Below are positions 1 to 12,297 of a stretch of DNA of 64,000 nt, one piece after another. The position numbers were made by a program, and so were the translations under genes. The stretch is taken from NCBI RefSeq assembly GCF_021919345.1, contig NZ_CP089293.1, positions 1 to 64,000 on the forward strand, in the 5' to 3' direction. The DNA comes from Paenarthrobacter nicotinovorans (GTDB taxonomy: Bacteria > Actinomycetota > Actinomycetes > Actinomycetales > Micrococcaceae). The stretch's first letter is position 1, and each line of letters opens with the position of its first letter. Below the pieces are notes generated by a model, which made no database searches, was not told where the DNA came from, and worked only from the letters and a program-made list of their open reading frames with translations.

Positions 1-1419
1 ATGACAGTAGACGAAGCCAACCACGCCAACACTGTCGGAAGTTCCTGGCGCAGGGTGCTAACCCTCCTGGAACAGGACGACCGGGTCACACCCCGTCAGC
101 GTGGTTTCGTCATTCTCGCCCAGGCCCAAGGCCTTATCGGTTCAACCTTGCTGGTGGCCGTGCCCAATGAGCTAACCCGCGAAGTCCTCCAGACGCAGGT
201 CAAGGATGCTCTGGATGACGCCTTGCGAAATGTCTTCTCCGACGACATCCGCTGTGCCATCGATGTCGACACCGATCTGGTACCCGTCCATGCCGAGCCG
301 GAACCCGCCGTCGAGCTTTCCGCCGTTCCTGACTTCGCTGAGCCGAAGCCGCAGCCAACCCCGCCGAGCACCTCACATGAGTTCGGCCGCCTGAATCCTA
401 AGTACATCTTCGACACTTTCGTGATCGGTTCCTCGAACCGGTTTGCCCATGCGGCCGCCGTCGCTGTCGCAGAAGCGCCGGCAAAGGCGTACAACCCGCT
501 CTTCATCTACGGCGACTCGGGCCTTGGCAAGACGCACCTGCTGCACGCGATCGGGCACTACGCACGCAGGCTCTACAGCGGCATCCGGGTCCGCTACGTG
601 AACTCGGAAGAATTCACGAACGACTTCATCAACTCCATCCGTGATGACGAGGGCACCAGCTTCAAGACCACGTACCGCAACGTGGATGTCCTCCTGATCG
701 ATGACATCCAGTTCCTGGCAGGCAAGGACCGGACGCAGGAAGAGTTCTTCCACACGTTCAACGCGCTGCACAACGCCAACAAGCAGGTTGTCATCACCTC
801 GGACCAGCCACCCAAGATGCTGGCCGGCTTCGAGGACCGCATGACTTCCCGCTTCGAGTGGGGCCTTCTGACGGACATCCAGCCGCCGGAACTCGAAACG
901 CGTATCGCCATCCTCCGCAAAAAGGGATTGAGCGAAGGCCTCTCGGCTCCCGATGACGCCTTGGAGTACATAGCGTCCAAGATCTCCAGCAACATCCGCG
1001 AACTTGAAGGCGCACTGATCCGCGTCACGGCTTTCGCCAGCCTGAACCGCCAACCGGTGGATGTCGCCCTCGCAGAGATGGTGCTCAAGGACCTGATTAC
1101 CGACGACGGCGCCCAGGAGATCACGGCGAAGCAGATCCTTGACCAGACTGCTGACTACTTCAAGCTCAGCATGGAAGAGCTCTGCAGCAAGTCCCGTACC
1201 CGCACCCTGGTGACCGCACGCCAGATCGCGATGTACCTCTGCCGCGAACTGACGGATATGTCGCTTCCCAAGATCGGGCAGGAGCTCGGCGGACGTGACC
1301 ACACCACGGTCATCCACGCCGACCGCAAGATCCGCGAGCTCATGGCCGAGCGTCGTGTGATCTACAACCAGGTCACAGAGCTCACCAACCGCATCAAACA
1401 GCAGCAACGCGACTCCTGA
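1..1419 (+). CDS. dnaA: Chromosomal replication initiator DnaA
   Basis: This 472-residue protein is the replication initiator: it binds DnaA boxes at the origin as an ATP-bound oligomer and opens the duplex. The Walker A motif GDSGLGKTH lies near residue 171 and the Walker B stretch LLIDDIQFL near residue 231. The C-terminal DNA-binding domain IV ends with the signature [16 protein letters not shown] proline- and glutamate-rich linker (about residues 95-125) separates domain I from the AAA+ core, as is usual in Actinobacteria. The window begins at its ATG, so its promoter is outside. The next gene is dnaN, separated by an oriC-like spacer. Confidence 0.98.
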   Translation: MTVDEANHANTVGSSWRRVLTLLEQDDRVTPRQRGFVILAQAQGLIGSTLLVAVPNELTREVLQTQVKDALDDALRNVFSDDIRCAIDVDTDLVPVHAEPEPAVELSAVPDFAEPKPQPTPPSTSHEFGRLNPKYIFDTFVIGSSNRFAHAAAVAVAEAPAKAYNPLFIYGDSGLGKTHLLHAIGHYARRLYSGIRVRYVNSEEFTNDFINSIRDDEGTSFKTTYRNVDVLLIDDIQFLAGKDRTQEEFFHTFNALHNANKQVVITSDQPPKMLAGFEDRMTSRFEWGLLTDIQPPELETRIAILRKKGLSEGLSAPDDALEYIASKISSNIRELEGALIRVTAFASLNRQPVDVALAEMVLKDLITDDGAQEITAKQILDQTADYFKLSMEELCSKSRTRTLVTARQIAMYLCRELTDMSLPKIGQELGGRDHTTVIHADRKIRELMAERRVIYNQVTELTNRIKQQQRDS

Positions 1420-1995
1420 AATCCACATCGCGTCCGCCACTACATACCTTATTAACAGGCACATGTGGATAAGCCTGTGGATACTTAAGGGGACAAGCAC
1501 GGTTAATGGGCTTAAAACCCTTAAGCCGTCTGTGGATCGTTAAAAACCGGCTTTGGAGTTGTCCCCATCCACAACCTGTTTAAAACCCAGTTAACGCACA
1601 GTCCATGAACAGGGCTTAACCCCGGATCTGCGCCGCGGGATGGGGTTATCCACAGTTTCCACAGCAGTTATTAACACTACGAATCCCAAAAAATTGAAAT
1701 CCCTCAAATAACAATCTCGTTCTGCCACCCACCCGACCCTCCGAAGGACATGCCAAGTTCCGGGCCAAGGCCAGCCTGCGGCTGTCCACATAGGACGGGT
1801 CGGAGCAATCGGGGATGGGTTAATCGCGGATCTTCCGGCTAAGCTGTCAGCAGCGCTCCCATCCTTGGGTCTTGTTTGTAGTTCGCTGAGTGCGGACCAT
1901 GCAGGTTCCGATGCCGGACTGCGAAGATTTAGCGGTTTCCAAGCAGGAATCCGCGGCTACTACATGGCAGCAGCAATGAAAGGCGGCACCCCTCC
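1420..1995. other. oriC: Putative chromosomal origin (oriC) in the dnaA-dnaN spacer
   Basis: This non-coding spacer holds DnaA boxes. Perfect matches to TTATCCACA (either strand) are at 1464-1472 and 1646-1654. Degenerate boxes are at 1419-1427, 1476-1484, 1531-1539, 1565-1573, 1655-1663 and 1782-1790. An A/T-rich tract at about 1665-1725 beside the 1646 box is a candidate DNA unwinding element. Several TTAA-rich words lie between the boxes. The dnaN promoter must also be in here; dnaN starts at GTG 1996 with an AAAGGCGG-like ribosome site. Origin assignment rests on position and boxes, not on measured skew. Confidence 0.85.
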
Positions 1996-3120
1996 GTGAA
2001 GTTCAGAGTCGACCGCGACGTCCTGGCAGAAGCCGTTACGTGGACCGCGCGGTCGTTGTCTCCGCGGCCGCCCGTTCCTGTGCTTTCCGGCCTCCTCCTC
2101 AAAGCTGAGGCGGGAACCGTAAGCCTCTCGAGCTTCGACTACGAAACATCGGCGCGCCTGGAAATCCCCGCTGATATAGCCGTCGAGGGCACCATCCTGG
2201 TTTCCGGACGCCTCCTGGCAGACATCTGCCGCAGCCTCCCCTCGGCTCCGGTCGAGGTTGAAACAGACGGAAGCAAAGTCACTCTTACCTGCCGTCGAAG
2301 CAGCTTCCACCTGGCCACAATGCCTGAGTCTGAGTACCCGGCCCTTCCTGCGCTTCCGGCCATCAGCGGCACCTTGCCCGGCGACGCTTTCGCCCAAGCC
2401 GTGTCCCAGGTCATCATCGCTGCGAGCAAGGACGACACCTTGCCGATCCTGACCGGCGTCCGCATGGAGATCGAGGATGACCTCATCACGCTCCTGGCTA
2501 CGGACCGCTACCGGTTGGCCATGCGGGAAGTGCCGTGGAAGCCAGTAACTCCCGGCATCTCAACCAGCGCACTCGTGAAGTCCAAGACCCTGAACGAAGT
2601 CGCCAAAACCTTGGGCGGCAGCGGTGACATCAACCTGGCCCTCGCGGACGACGACAGCCGGCTTATTGGTTTCGAGAGCGGCGGCCGTACCACGACGTCG
2701 CTCCTGGTAGACGGCGATTACCCGAAGATCCGCTCACTTTTCCCGGACTCTACCCCGATCCACGCAACAGTCCAGACCCAGGAATTGGTGGAGGCTGTAC
2801 GTCGCGTTTCCCTCGTTGCAGAGCGCAACACTCCCGTCCGCCTCGCCTTCACGCAGGGCCTGCTGAACCTCGACGCCGGCACCGGCGAAGACGCGCAGGC
2901 TTCCGAAGAGCTCGAAGCACAGTTGTCCGGCGATGACATCACCGTGGCCTTCAACCCGCACTACCTCGTTGAAGGTTTGAGCGTCATCGAGACCAAGTAC
3001 GTTCGCTTCTCCTTCACCACCGCTCCCAAGCCGGCCATGATCACGGCCCAGGCTGAGGCCGACGGCGAAGACCAGGACGACTACCGCTACCTCGTGATGC
3101 CGGTCCGCCTTCCCAACTAA
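1996..3120 (+). CDS. dnaN: DNA polymerase III beta sliding clamp
   Basis: This 374-residue protein is the ring-shaped processivity clamp of DNA polymerase III; it also docks MutS, ligase and translesion polymerases. Length fits the three-fold repeated clamp architecture. The C-terminus ends with the family's YLVMPVRLPN tail, the last beta strand next to the hydrophobic partner-binding pocket. Start is GTG 1996 with a purine-rich AAAGGCGG upstream. It sits in the canonical actinobacterial order dnaA-dnaN-gnd-recF. Confidence 0.98.
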   Translation: MKFRVDRDVLAEAVTWTARSLSPRPPVPVLSGLLLKAEAGTVSLSSFDYETSARLEIPADIAVEGTILVSGRLLADICRSLPSAPVEVETDGSKVTLTCRRSSFHLATMPESEYPALPALPAISGTLPGDAFAQAVSQVIIAASKDDTLPILTGVRMEIEDDLITLLATDRYRLAMREVPWKPVTPGISTSALVKSKTLNEVAKTLGGSGDINLALADDDSRLIGFESGGRTTTSLLVDGDYPKIRSLFPDSTPIHATVQTQELVEAVRRVSLVAERNTPVRLAFTQGLLNLDAGTGEDAQASEELEAQLSGDDITVAFNPHYLVEGLSVIETKYVRFSFTTAPKPAMITAQAEADGEDQDDYRYLVMPVRLPN

Positions 3121-3162
3121 TCGGCAAAACCCGCCCCGCTTTCGCAGAAAAGAGTTCGCACT

Positions 3163-4047
3163 GTGCACATCGGATTGATCGGCCTTGGAAAAATGGGTTT
3201 CAACATGCGGGAACGCATGCGGAAAGGCGGCATCGAGGTCACAGGCTTCGACCGGAATCCCGAGGTCACCGATGCCGCTTCGGTCGACGAGCTCATTGCC
3301 GCCCTTCCTACTCCGCGGCTCGTGTGGGTCATGGTTCCCTCAGGGGAGATCACTGACGCGGTCGTGACGGAACTCGGCGGGAAACTGAGCCCCGGCGATA
3401 TGGTGATCGACGGCGGAAATTCACGTTTCACCGAAGACCAGAAGCACGCTGCCGCGCTGGCCGAGAAGGGCATCCGCTTCGCTGACTGCGGTGTTTCCGG
3501 CGGCGTCTGGGGTCTCCAGAACGGTTACGGCCTCATGGCTGGTGGAGCTGACGAAGACATCGAACTTGCCATGCCGGTCTTCGACGCTCTTCGTCCTGAA
3601 GGCGATCGGGCCGACAGCTTCGTCCACGTTGGCGGCGTTGGCGCCGGCCACTACGCCAAGATGGTGCACAACGGTATCGAGTACGGCTTGATGCAGGCCT
3701 ACGCCGAGGGATATGAACTCCTCGCCGCAAAGGACATCGTCAAGGACCTTCCGGGAACGTTCCGCGCATGGCAAAAGGGAACGGTTGTCCGGTCCTGGCT
3801 CCTGGACCTCATGGTGAAGGCACTCGACGAAGATCCGGGGCTGGCCTCCATTGACGACTACGTCGAAGATTCCGGCGAGGGCCGCTGGACCGTGGAAGAA
3901 GCCATCGCCAATGCTGTTCCAGCACCGGCCATCACGGCTGCGCTCTTTGCACGCTTTGCTTCGCGCGAAGACAACTCACCGGCCATGAAAATGGTTTCCG
4001 CCCTGCGTCACCAGTTCGGCGGACACGCCACCCGTCCGGCCAACTAG
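3163..4047 (+). CDS. gnd: 6-phosphogluconate dehydrogenase, decarboxylating (short GndA type)
   Basis: This 294-residue enzyme oxidatively decarboxylates 6-phosphogluconate to ribulose 5-phosphate in the pentose phosphate pathway. The N-terminal Rossmann motif GLIGLGKMG begins at residue 3. The substrate-binding segment DCGVSGGVWG and the catalytic helix KMVHNGIEYG are both present. At about 294 residues it belongs to the short class rather than the ~470-residue form. The insertion of gnd between dnaN and recF is a known actinobacterial arrangement. Start is GTG 3163. Confidence 0.95.
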   Translation: MHIGLIGLGKMGFNMRERMRKGGIEVTGFDRNPEVTDAASVDELIAALPTPRLVWVMVPSGEITDAVVTELGGKLSPGDMVIDGGNSRFTEDQKHAAALAEKGIRFADCGVSGGVWGLQNGYGLMAGGADEDIELAMPVFDALRPEGDRADSFVHVGGVGAGHYAKMVHNGIEYGLMQAYAEGYELLAAKDIVKDLPGTFRAWQKGTVVRSWLLDLMVKALDEDPGLASIDDYVEDSGEGRWTVEEAIANAVPAPAITAALFARFASREDNSPAMKMVSALRHQFGGHATRPAN

Positions 4048-4070
4048 GCCGCAGGAGTCCTGCAAACGGC

Positions 4071-5264
4071 GTGTACCTCGAACATCTTTCGCTGACTGAT
4101 TTCCGCAGCTACGCACAGGTAGACCTGAAACTGGGTCCCGGTGTCACCGTGCTGGTGGGTTCCAACGGCATCGGCAAGACAAACCTCATGGAAGCCATCG
4201 GCTATTTGGCTACCCTGAGCTCGCACCGTGTCAGCACAGACGCGCCATTGCTTCGTTTTGGTTCAGAACGCGCATTGATCCGGGCCCGTTTGGTCCGTGG
4301 TGAGCAAGCGACGGTCATCGAGCTTGAAATCAATGCCGGGCGCGCCAACCGGGGACGCATCAACCGGGGAAACCCGGTGCGCGCACGGGACATCCTGGGC
4401 ATTTGCCACACGGTGCTGTTCGCGCCCGAGGACCTGGCACTGGTGAAGGGGGACCCCTCCAACCGCCGGCGCTTCCTCGATGAACTGCTGGTCAGCCTGG
4501 TACCCCGCCATGCTGCCACCCGCAGTGACTACGACCGCGTCCTGAAACAGCGGAACGCCCTGTTGAAATCGGCCCGTGCAGGCAAATTCACTGCGGGTCA
4601 TGAAGCAACCCTGGATGTGTGGGACCAACACATGGCCAAGGCCGGGGCCGAACTGCTGCACGCCCGGCTGGAGTTGGTGGAGCGGTTGCGTCCGCACCTG
4701 AACAGCGCCTACGCCCAACTCACGGATGGTTCCAAGGACGCCGGGGCGGTTTACCGCTCCACCATCCAGGACATCCTGGACGACGACGGCGGTCCGGCCG
4801 ACTACGGAACGGAACCTTCGCCGTCGGTTGAGGACCTCAGGCTGCTGTCCGTCGACGAACTCACCGAACGCTATGTCCAGGCCTTCGCAGCCTCGCGGAA
4901 AAAGGAACTTGAGCGGGGCATCTCGCTTGTTGGCCCGCACCGCGACGAGTTGGAACTCGTTCTGGGACAGGCTCCAGCCAAGGGCTATGCCTCCCACGGC
5001 GAAACGTGGTCCATGTGCCTGTCCTTGCGCCTCGCTTCCTACTACGTCATGTTGGACGATGCCCGGACTGGTGGAACTGCGCCGATACTGATTCTGGACG
5101 ATGTTTTTGCCGAATTGGACGTGCAGAGGCGGCGTAAACTGGCTGCAATAGTGGCCGGCGCCGAACAGGTTCTGGTGACTGCTGCCGTCGATGCCGATAT
5201 CCCTGAGGAGCTGGCCGGACGGCGCGTAACCGTTGTTCCGGGAGGCATCGATGGCGAAGGATAG
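4071..5264 (+). CDS. recF: DNA replication/repair protein RecF
   Basis: This 397-residue SMC-like ATPase recognises gapped DNA and helps load RecA with RecO and RecR. The N-terminus carries Walker A GSNGIGKTN (about residues 30-38). The Walker B/signature segment LILDDVFAELD near residue 340 is typical of RecF. Start is GTG 4071, giving the conserved N-terminus MYLEHLSLTDFRSY. Its 3' end overlaps the next gene (dciA) by 14 bases, suggesting translational coupling. Confidence 0.97.
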   Translation: MYLEHLSLTDFRSYAQVDLKLGPGVTVLVGSNGIGKTNLMEAIGYLATLSSHRVSTDAPLLRFGSERALIRARLVRGEQATVIELEINAGRANRGRINRGNPVRARDILGICHTVLFAPEDLALVKGDPSNRRRFLDELLVSLVPRHAATRSDYDRVLKQRNALLKSARAGKFTAGHEATLDVWDQHMAKAGAELLHARLELVERLRPHLNSAYAQLTDGSKDAGAVYRSTIQDILDDDGGPADYGTEPSPSVEDLRLLSVDELTERYVQAFAASRKKELERGISLVGPHRDELELVLGQAPAKGYASHGETWSMCLSLRLASYYVMLDDARTGGTAPILILDDVFAELDVQRRRKLAAIVAGAEQVLVTAAVDADIPEELAGRRVTVVPGGIDGEG

Positions 5265-5805
5265 TCCCGAAGGACTGCAACCGGGCCGGGATCCGGACGA
5301 AATTGATGCTGCCCAGGCGGCGCTGAACCGCATGCGTGAAGCAGCCGCGGCCCGAGGTGAAGTAAGGCTGCGTGCCCCCAGGCCCGGATCTGCTCCCAAA
5401 CGCAAGGGTCTGCGGGATACCCGGGGTTTTGCGCAGTTTCATGGCAGCGGCCGCGACCCCTTGGGCTTGGGCAATGTTGTGGGAAGGCTTGTGGCAGAAC
5501 GCGGTTGGACTTCTCCTGTTGCCGTCGGTTCCGTCATGGCCGAATGGGAAACGTTGGTTGGGTCGGACATCTCCGCCCACTGCACCCCGGAGAGTTTCAC
5601 CGACACCACGCTGCATGTCCGCTGTGACTCAACGGCATGGGCCACGCAATTGCGGTTGCTCAGTACCAGCCTCTTGGAGATGTTCCGGAATGAGCTGGGT
5701 GAAGGGGTTGTCACCAGCATCCAGGTACTGGGGCCATCAGCTCCAAGTTGGCGAAAAGGCGGGCGCAGTGTCAACGGCCGCGGCCCCCGGGATACTTACG
5801 GCTGA
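5251..5805 (+). CDS. DciA-family (DUF721) protein, predicted helicase loader
   Basis: This 184-residue protein belongs to the DciA/DUF721 family, which loads or operates the replicative helicase DnaB in bacteria without DnaC. The C-terminal half has the DUF721 pattern: a conserved WETLVG segment, then the hydrophobic LHVRCDSTAWATQLRLL segment. The N-terminal 60 residues are charged and low in order. A longer reading frame starts at TTG 5233, but ATG 5251 has GGAGG at 5241-5245 five bases upstream, so I use 5251. It overlaps recF and precedes gyrB, the usual actinobacterial position. Confidence 0.9.
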   Translation: MAKDSPEGLQPGRDPDEIDAAQAALNRMREAAAARGEVRLRAPRPGSAPKRKGLRDTRGFAQFHGSGRDPLGLGNVVGRLVAERGWTSPVAVGSVMAEWETLVGSDISAHCTPESFTDTTLHVRCDSTAWATQLRLLSTSLLEMFRNELGEGVVTSIQVLGPSAPSWRKGGRSVNGRGPRDTYG

Positions 5806-8222
<2,417 letters not shown>

Positions 8223-8285
8223 GGGCCCAGCAGGGCACCTGAATATTCCAGAACCGACATATACCTGAAACGGAAACCTTAGATT

Positions 8286-10958
8286 ATGAGTGACGAAACT
8301 CCCGAAGTCCCGGCTGAATCGAACGACGCCGAGGAAGTTGTTCTTGAGGGTGATGTGCTGACCGACCGCGTGGAGCAGGTGGACCTGCAGACAGAGATGC
8401 AGCGGTCCTACCTGGACTACGCCATGGCCGTGATCGTCGGCCGCGCCCTCCCGGACGTCCGCGACGGACTCAAGCCAGTTCACCGCCGCGTTTTGTACGC
8501 AATGTTCGACGGCGGCTACCGCCCCGACCGCTCCTTCAACAAGTGCGCCCGCGTCGTGGGTGACGTCATGGGTACCTACCACCCTCACGGTGACATGGCG
8601 ATCTACGATGCCCTGGTGCGCCTGATCCAGGACTGGACCATGCGCTACCCGCTGGCACTGGGCCAGGGTAACTTCGGCTCGCCCGGCAACGACGGCGCTG
8701 CTGCACCGCGTTACACGGAAACCAAAATGGCGCAGCTGGCCATGGAGATGGTCAGGGACATCGACGAGGAAACCGTCGATTTCCAGGACAACTACGACGG
8801 CAAGAACCAGGAACCGACCATCCTGCCGGCCCGTTTCCCGAACCTGCTGGTCAATGGCTCCTCAGGCATCGCCGTCGGCATGGCAACCAATATCCCGCCG
8901 CACAACCTCCGTGAAGTTGCCGAGGGCGTCCAGTGGGCACTGGAAAACCCCACCGCCACGCGCGAAGAGTTGCTTGAAGCCCTGTTGCTGCGTATCAAGG
9001 GACCCGACTTCCCCACAGGCGCCACCATCCTGGGCCACAAGGGTATCGAGGACGCTTACCGCACTGGCCGCGGCTCCATCACGATGCGCGCGGTAGTCAA
9101 CGTTGAAGAGCTCCAGGGCCGTACCTGCCTGGTAGTCACCGAGCTTCCGTACCAGGCCAACCCGGACAACCTGGCGATCAAGATCGCCGAGCTGGTCAAG
9201 GACGGCAAGATCCAGGGCATCGCCGACCTCCGCGATGAGACCTCCGGCCGCACCGGCCAGCGCCTGGTGATCGTCCTCAAGCGCGACGCCGTGGCCAAGG
9301 TGGTCCTGAACAACCTCTACAAGCACACGCAGCTGCAGGACAACTTCTCGGCGAACATGCTGGCAATTGTCGACGGCGTGCCGCGCACCTTGAGCCTGGA
9401 TGCCTTCATCCGGCACTGGGTTGCCCACCAGATGGACGTCATTGCGCGCCGCACCCGTTACCGGCTGCGCAAGGCCGAGGAAGAAGCGCACATCCTGCGC
9501 GCACTCCTCAAGGCACTGGACATGCTGGATGAAGTCATCGCGTTGATCCGTGCGTCCAACACCACGGAAGCAGCCCGCGAAGGCCTGATGGAGCTGTTGG
9601 AGATCGACGAGCTCCAGGCCCGGGCCATCCTCGACATGCAGTTGCGCCGCCTGGCCGCCCTGGAGCGCCAGAAGATCCAGGACCGGCACTCCGAGCTCGA
9701 AGCGATGATCGAGGAATACAACTCGATCCTGGCTTCCGAGGAACGCCAGCGCCAGATCATCAGCGAGGAACTCGCTGAAATCGTTGCCAAGCATGGTGAC
9801 GACCGGCGGACGCACATCCTGATGGGCTTCGACGGCGACATGTCCATGGAAGACCTGATTCCTGAAGAGGAAATGGTTGTCACCATCACCCGCGGCGGCT
9901 ACGTCAAGCGCACCCGCAGTGACAACTACCGTTCGCAGCAACGCGGCGGCAAGGGCATCAAGGGAGCCCAGCTGCGTGGCGACGACGTGGTTGAGCACTT
10001 CTTCGTCACCACCACCCACCACTGGCTGTTGTTCTTCACCAACTTGGGCCGCGTTTACCGCGCGAAGGCCTACGAACTTGCCGAAGCCGGTCGCGACGCC
10101 AAGGGTCAGCACGTTGCCAACCTTCTAGCCTTCCAGCCGGACGAGCACATCGCCCAGGTCCTGGACCTGAGGGATTACCAGCAGGCTCCGTACCTGGTTC
10201 TGGCCACCAAGAACGGCTTGGTCAAGAAGACGCGGCTGGAAGACTACGACACCAACCGCACCGCCGGCGTCATCGCCATTAACCTGCGCGATGGTGACGA
10301 ACTGGTTTCAGCCCAGCTGGTCAGTGAAACAGACGATCTCCTGCTTGTCTCACGCAAGGGCCAGTCCATCCGCTTCACAGCCACGGATGACGCCCTGCGG
10401 CCCATGGGCCGTGCCACTTCAGGTGTTACGGGTATGAAGTTCCGTGAGGACGACGAACTGCTGGCCGCGGACGTGGTTCAAGATGGCTCGTTCGTGTTCA
10501 TCGTGACCGAAGGCGGTTATGCCAAGCGGACTGCCGTGGATGAGTACCGGCTCCAGGGCCGCGGCGGTTTGGGTATCAAGGTAGCCAAGCTGGCCGAGGA
10601 CCGTGGCGACCTTGTAGGCGCTTTGATCGTCCAGGAAGAAGACGAAGTCCTGGTGGTCATGGAGGGCGGCAAGGTGGTCCGCTCAGCCGTGACCGGCGTT
10701 CCCGCCAAGGGCCGCGACACCATGGGCGTCATCTTTGCCAAACCGGACAAGAATGACCGCATTATTGAAGTTGCCCGCAACAGCGAACGCGGTTTGGAAG
10801 GCGAGGAATCCGAAGACGGAGCCGACGATGACGTAACGTTGGCTGCAGAGGACGGCGCCGCTGCGGTGACCGCAACGCCCGCAACGGAAAACGACGCAGA
10901 CCCGGAAAGTGAATCGGGCGCGGAGCTGAACGAAGACAATACCGGAGGTAACGAGTGA
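8286..10958 (+). CDS. gyrA: DNA gyrase subunit A
   Basis: This 890-residue subunit cuts and rejoins DNA. The catalytic tyrosine is Tyr143 in AAAPRYTE. The GyrA-box appears as [10 protein letters not shown] in the C-terminal beta-pinwheel that wraps DNA. In the quinolone-resistance-determining region the motif reads [10 protein letters not shown], so Met104 occupies the position of E. coli Ser83, while Asp108 (E. coli Asp87) is kept. The last 65 residues form an acidic Glu/Asp/Ala-rich tail. Its stop overlaps the GTG of the DUF3566 gene (GTGA). Confidence 0.98.
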   Translation: MSDETPEVPAESNDAEEVVLEGDVLTDRVEQVDLQTEMQRSYLDYAMAVIVGRALPDVRDGLKPVHRRVLYAMFDGGYRPDRSFNKCARVVGDVMGTYHPHGDMAIYDALVRLIQDWTMRYPLALGQGNFGSPGNDGAAAPRYTETKMAQLAMEMVRDIDEETVDFQDNYDGKNQEPTILPARFPNLLVNGSSGIAVGMATNIPPHNLREVAEGVQWALENPTATREELLEALLLRIKGPDFPTGATILGHKGIEDAYRTGRGSITMRAVVNVEELQGRTCLVVTELPYQANPDNLAIKIAELVKDGKIQGIADLRDETSGRTGQRLVIVLKRDAVAKVVLNNLYKHTQLQDNFSANMLAIVDGVPRTLSLDAFIRHWVAHQMDVIARRTRYRLRKAEEEAHILRALLKALDMLDEVIALIRASNTTEAAREGLMELLEIDELQARAILDMQLRRLAALERQKIQDRHSELEAMIEEYNSILASEERQRQIISEELAEIVAKHGDDRRTHILMGFDGDMSMEDLIPEEEMVVTITRGGYVKRTRSDNYRSQQRGGKGIKGAQLRGDDVVEHFFVTTTHHWLLFFTNLGRVYRAKAYELAEAGRDAKGQHVANLLAFQPDEHIAQVLDLRDYQQAPYLVLATKNGLVKKTRLEDYDTNRTAGVIAINLRDGDELVSAQLVSETDDLLLVSRKGQSIRFTATDDALRPMGRATSGVTGMKFREDDELLAADVVQDGSFVFIVTEGGYAKRTAVDEYRLQGRGGLGIKVAKLAEDRGDLVGALIVQEEDEVLVVMEGGKVVRSAVTGVPAKGRDTMGVIFAKPDKNDRIIEVARNSERGLEGEESEDGADDDVTLAAEDGAAAVTATPATENDADPESESGAELNEDNTGGNE

Positions 10959-11680
10959 GTAATTCCGACTCATATCCCAAGCCGAGCACAGGTGTCCCCG
11001 GCGGACTCCGGCAGCCCTCGGGCAATGCACAGGCAGGAACGCCTGCACGGCCCCAGCAACGACCCGGAGCAGGAGCCACCGGTTCAGGAGCCACAGGCGC
11101 ACGACCGGCGACGGGTGCCAACTCCGCTCCGCGACCTGCCGGTGCCCCCGGACAGCGTCCCGCTCAAGCCGGACAACGACCTGCCCCGGCGGGACAACGT
11201 CCTGCGGGTGCCCCCGGGCAGCGTCCGGCCCAGCCCGGCCAGCGGCCTGCAGGGGCCCCGGGCCAGCGTCCGGCCCAGGGTGCCCCCGGCTTGGTAAAGC
11301 CCGCTCCCAAGGCGAAGGTGCGCCGTGCACGCCTCCTGGTCAGCAAGGTGGACCCGTGGTCGGTGCTCAAGATGGCGTTCCTGCTGTCCGTAGCGCTGGG
11401 CATTGTCACTGTCGTGGCCGCAATCGTTCTGTGGACTGTGCTGGACCTTACGGGAATCTTCAACCAGGTGGACAGCCTCCTGGGCACTCTCGCAGGTTCT
11501 GAAGGCGGCGGTTTCGAGCTGAAGAAGATTGCCTCGCTGGGCCAGGTTGCCTCGTTCGCCACCATCATCGCCGTGGTGAATGTTGTTCTGCTGACGGCGC
11601 TGTCCATGCTGTCGGCTGTGCTGTATAACATTTCTGCAACATTGGTTGGCGGCGTCGGCGTCACCCTGACGGACGACTAG
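10955..11680 (+). CDS. DUF3566 transmembrane protein
   Basis: This 241-residue protein has a long disordered N-terminus (about 1-110) rich in Gly, Gln, Arg, Pro and Ala. It is followed by the DUF3566 membrane domain: the segment [14 protein letters not shown] leads into one hydrophobic helix (about 142-165), and a second lies at 203-225. The C-terminus ends GVGVTLTDD. The biochemical role of DUF3566 is not established. The gene is fused to gyrA by a GTGA overlap, so the two are translated together. The position just before tRNA-Ile is conserved in Actinobacteria. Confidence 0.9.
   Translation: MSNSDSYPKPSTGVPGGLRQPSGNAQAGTPARPQQRPGAGATGSGATGARPATGANSAPRPAGAPGQRPAQAGQRPAPAGQRPAGAPGQRPAQPGQRPAGAPGQRPAQGAPGLVKPAPKAKVRRARLLVSKVDPWSVLKMAFLLSVALGIVTVVAAIVLWTVLDLTGIFNQVDSLLGTLAGSEGGGFELKKIASLGQVASFATIIAVVNVVLLTALSMLSAVLYNISATLVGGVGVTLTDD
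11136..11285 (+). repeat. GC-rich tandem repeat coding for GQRPA units
   Basis: Within the DUF3566 gene, about 150 bases encode six or so imperfect copies of a unit reading GQRPA with PAGAP spacers. The DNA copies differ at synonymous sites, so the repeat is maintained at the protein level. Copy number probably varies between strains. Confidence 0.75.
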
Positions 11681-11793
11681 AAGAAATCCGCGGAATTTCG
11701 CCATTTTCGGCGGAAATCTTCCGCGAAATTGCCTCGATTTGAGATCGGGCCGGGAAGTGCTGTACAGTCATATCTCGGCCCGATGAGGCATCG

Positions 11794-11867
11794 GGGCGTA
11801 TAGCTCAGGCGGTTAGAGCGCTTCGCTGATAACGAAGAGGTCCCAGGTTCAAGTCCTGGTACGCCCA
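11794..11867 (+). tRNA. tRNA-Ile (GAT)
   Basis: A 74-base cloverleaf. The acceptor stem GGGCGTA pairs with TACGCCC. The D-arm is TAGCTCAGGCGGTTAGAGCG and the anticodon loop CTGATAA places GAT as anticodon. The T-arm contains GGTTCAAGTCC. Discriminator A is at 11867 and CCA is not encoded. Confidence 0.98.
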
Positions 11868-11914
11868 CGGAACCAAAACAGGTTCAGGTAAAACTGAGCC
11901 GGAATGAGGTACTT

Positions 11915-12034
11915 GTGAAGAAGTTGCTGATAGTTGTGGCAGCGGCAATCGCAGGTGTCCTGGTTTATAAAAAGAACCAGGAATCCGAAGCCCGGAAAGA
12001 TGTCTGGAGCAAATCAACCGATACGGTTGATTAG
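11915..12034 (+). CDS. DLW-39 family small membrane protein
   Basis: This 39-residue protein starts at GTG 11915 and reads MKKLLIVVAAAIAGVLVYKK, then a charged tail ending KDVWSKSTDTVD. The length of exactly 39 residues, the D-x-W tail motif (here DVW) and the position just downstream of tRNA-Ile match the actinobacterial DLW-39 family. It has one hydrophobic helix (residues 4-18), suggesting a membrane anchor. Function is unknown. Confidence 0.85.
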   Translation: MKKLLIVVAAAIAGVLVYKKNQESEARKDVWSKSTDTVD

Positions 12035-12105
12035 CCGAGGATCCCGGTTCTGAACTGGTAAAAGCCAGTCCGGAGATGGGGTATGATTGACGGGTTGCTT
12101 CTTAT

Positions 12106-12178
12106 GGGGGCATGGCGCAATTGGTAGCGCACCTGCTTTGCAAGCAGGGGGTTCGGGGTTCGAGTCCCCGTGCCTCCA
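12106..12178 (+). tRNA. tRNA-Ala (TGC)
   Basis: A 73-base cloverleaf. The acceptor stem GGGGGCA pairs with TGCCTCC. The anticodon loop TTTGCAA gives anticodon TGC. The T-arm contains GGTTCGAGTCC. CCA is encoded at 12179-12181, directly after discriminator A. tRNA-Ile and tRNA-Ala usually sit in rRNA spacers in other bacteria; here, as in other Actinobacteria, they follow gyrA. Confidence 0.98.
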
Positions 12179-12186
12179 CCATAAGG

Positions 12187-12216
12187 AAAGTCCCGGTCAG
12201 GAATGACCGGGACTTT
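12187..12216 (+). terminator. Rho-independent terminator after tRNA-Ala
   Basis: A perfect 13-base-pair stem: AAAGTCCCGGTCA at 12187-12199 pairs with 12204-12216 around a GGAA loop. The stem starts with A residues and ends in T residues, so it can work in both directions. Confidence 0.9.
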
Positions 12217-12297
12217 CGCATTTAACACCAGGATCCGGAATATGATCTGGCCGGCAGCTCGAATGGACAGGGAACTCCGGCGCACTAGGGTTGGTCT

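Noticed and set aside
373..1500. Long open frame antisense to dnaA (375 codons)
   Set aside because: High-GC antisense shadow of dnaA; no family motifs, no ribosome site, and it runs into the origin spacer.
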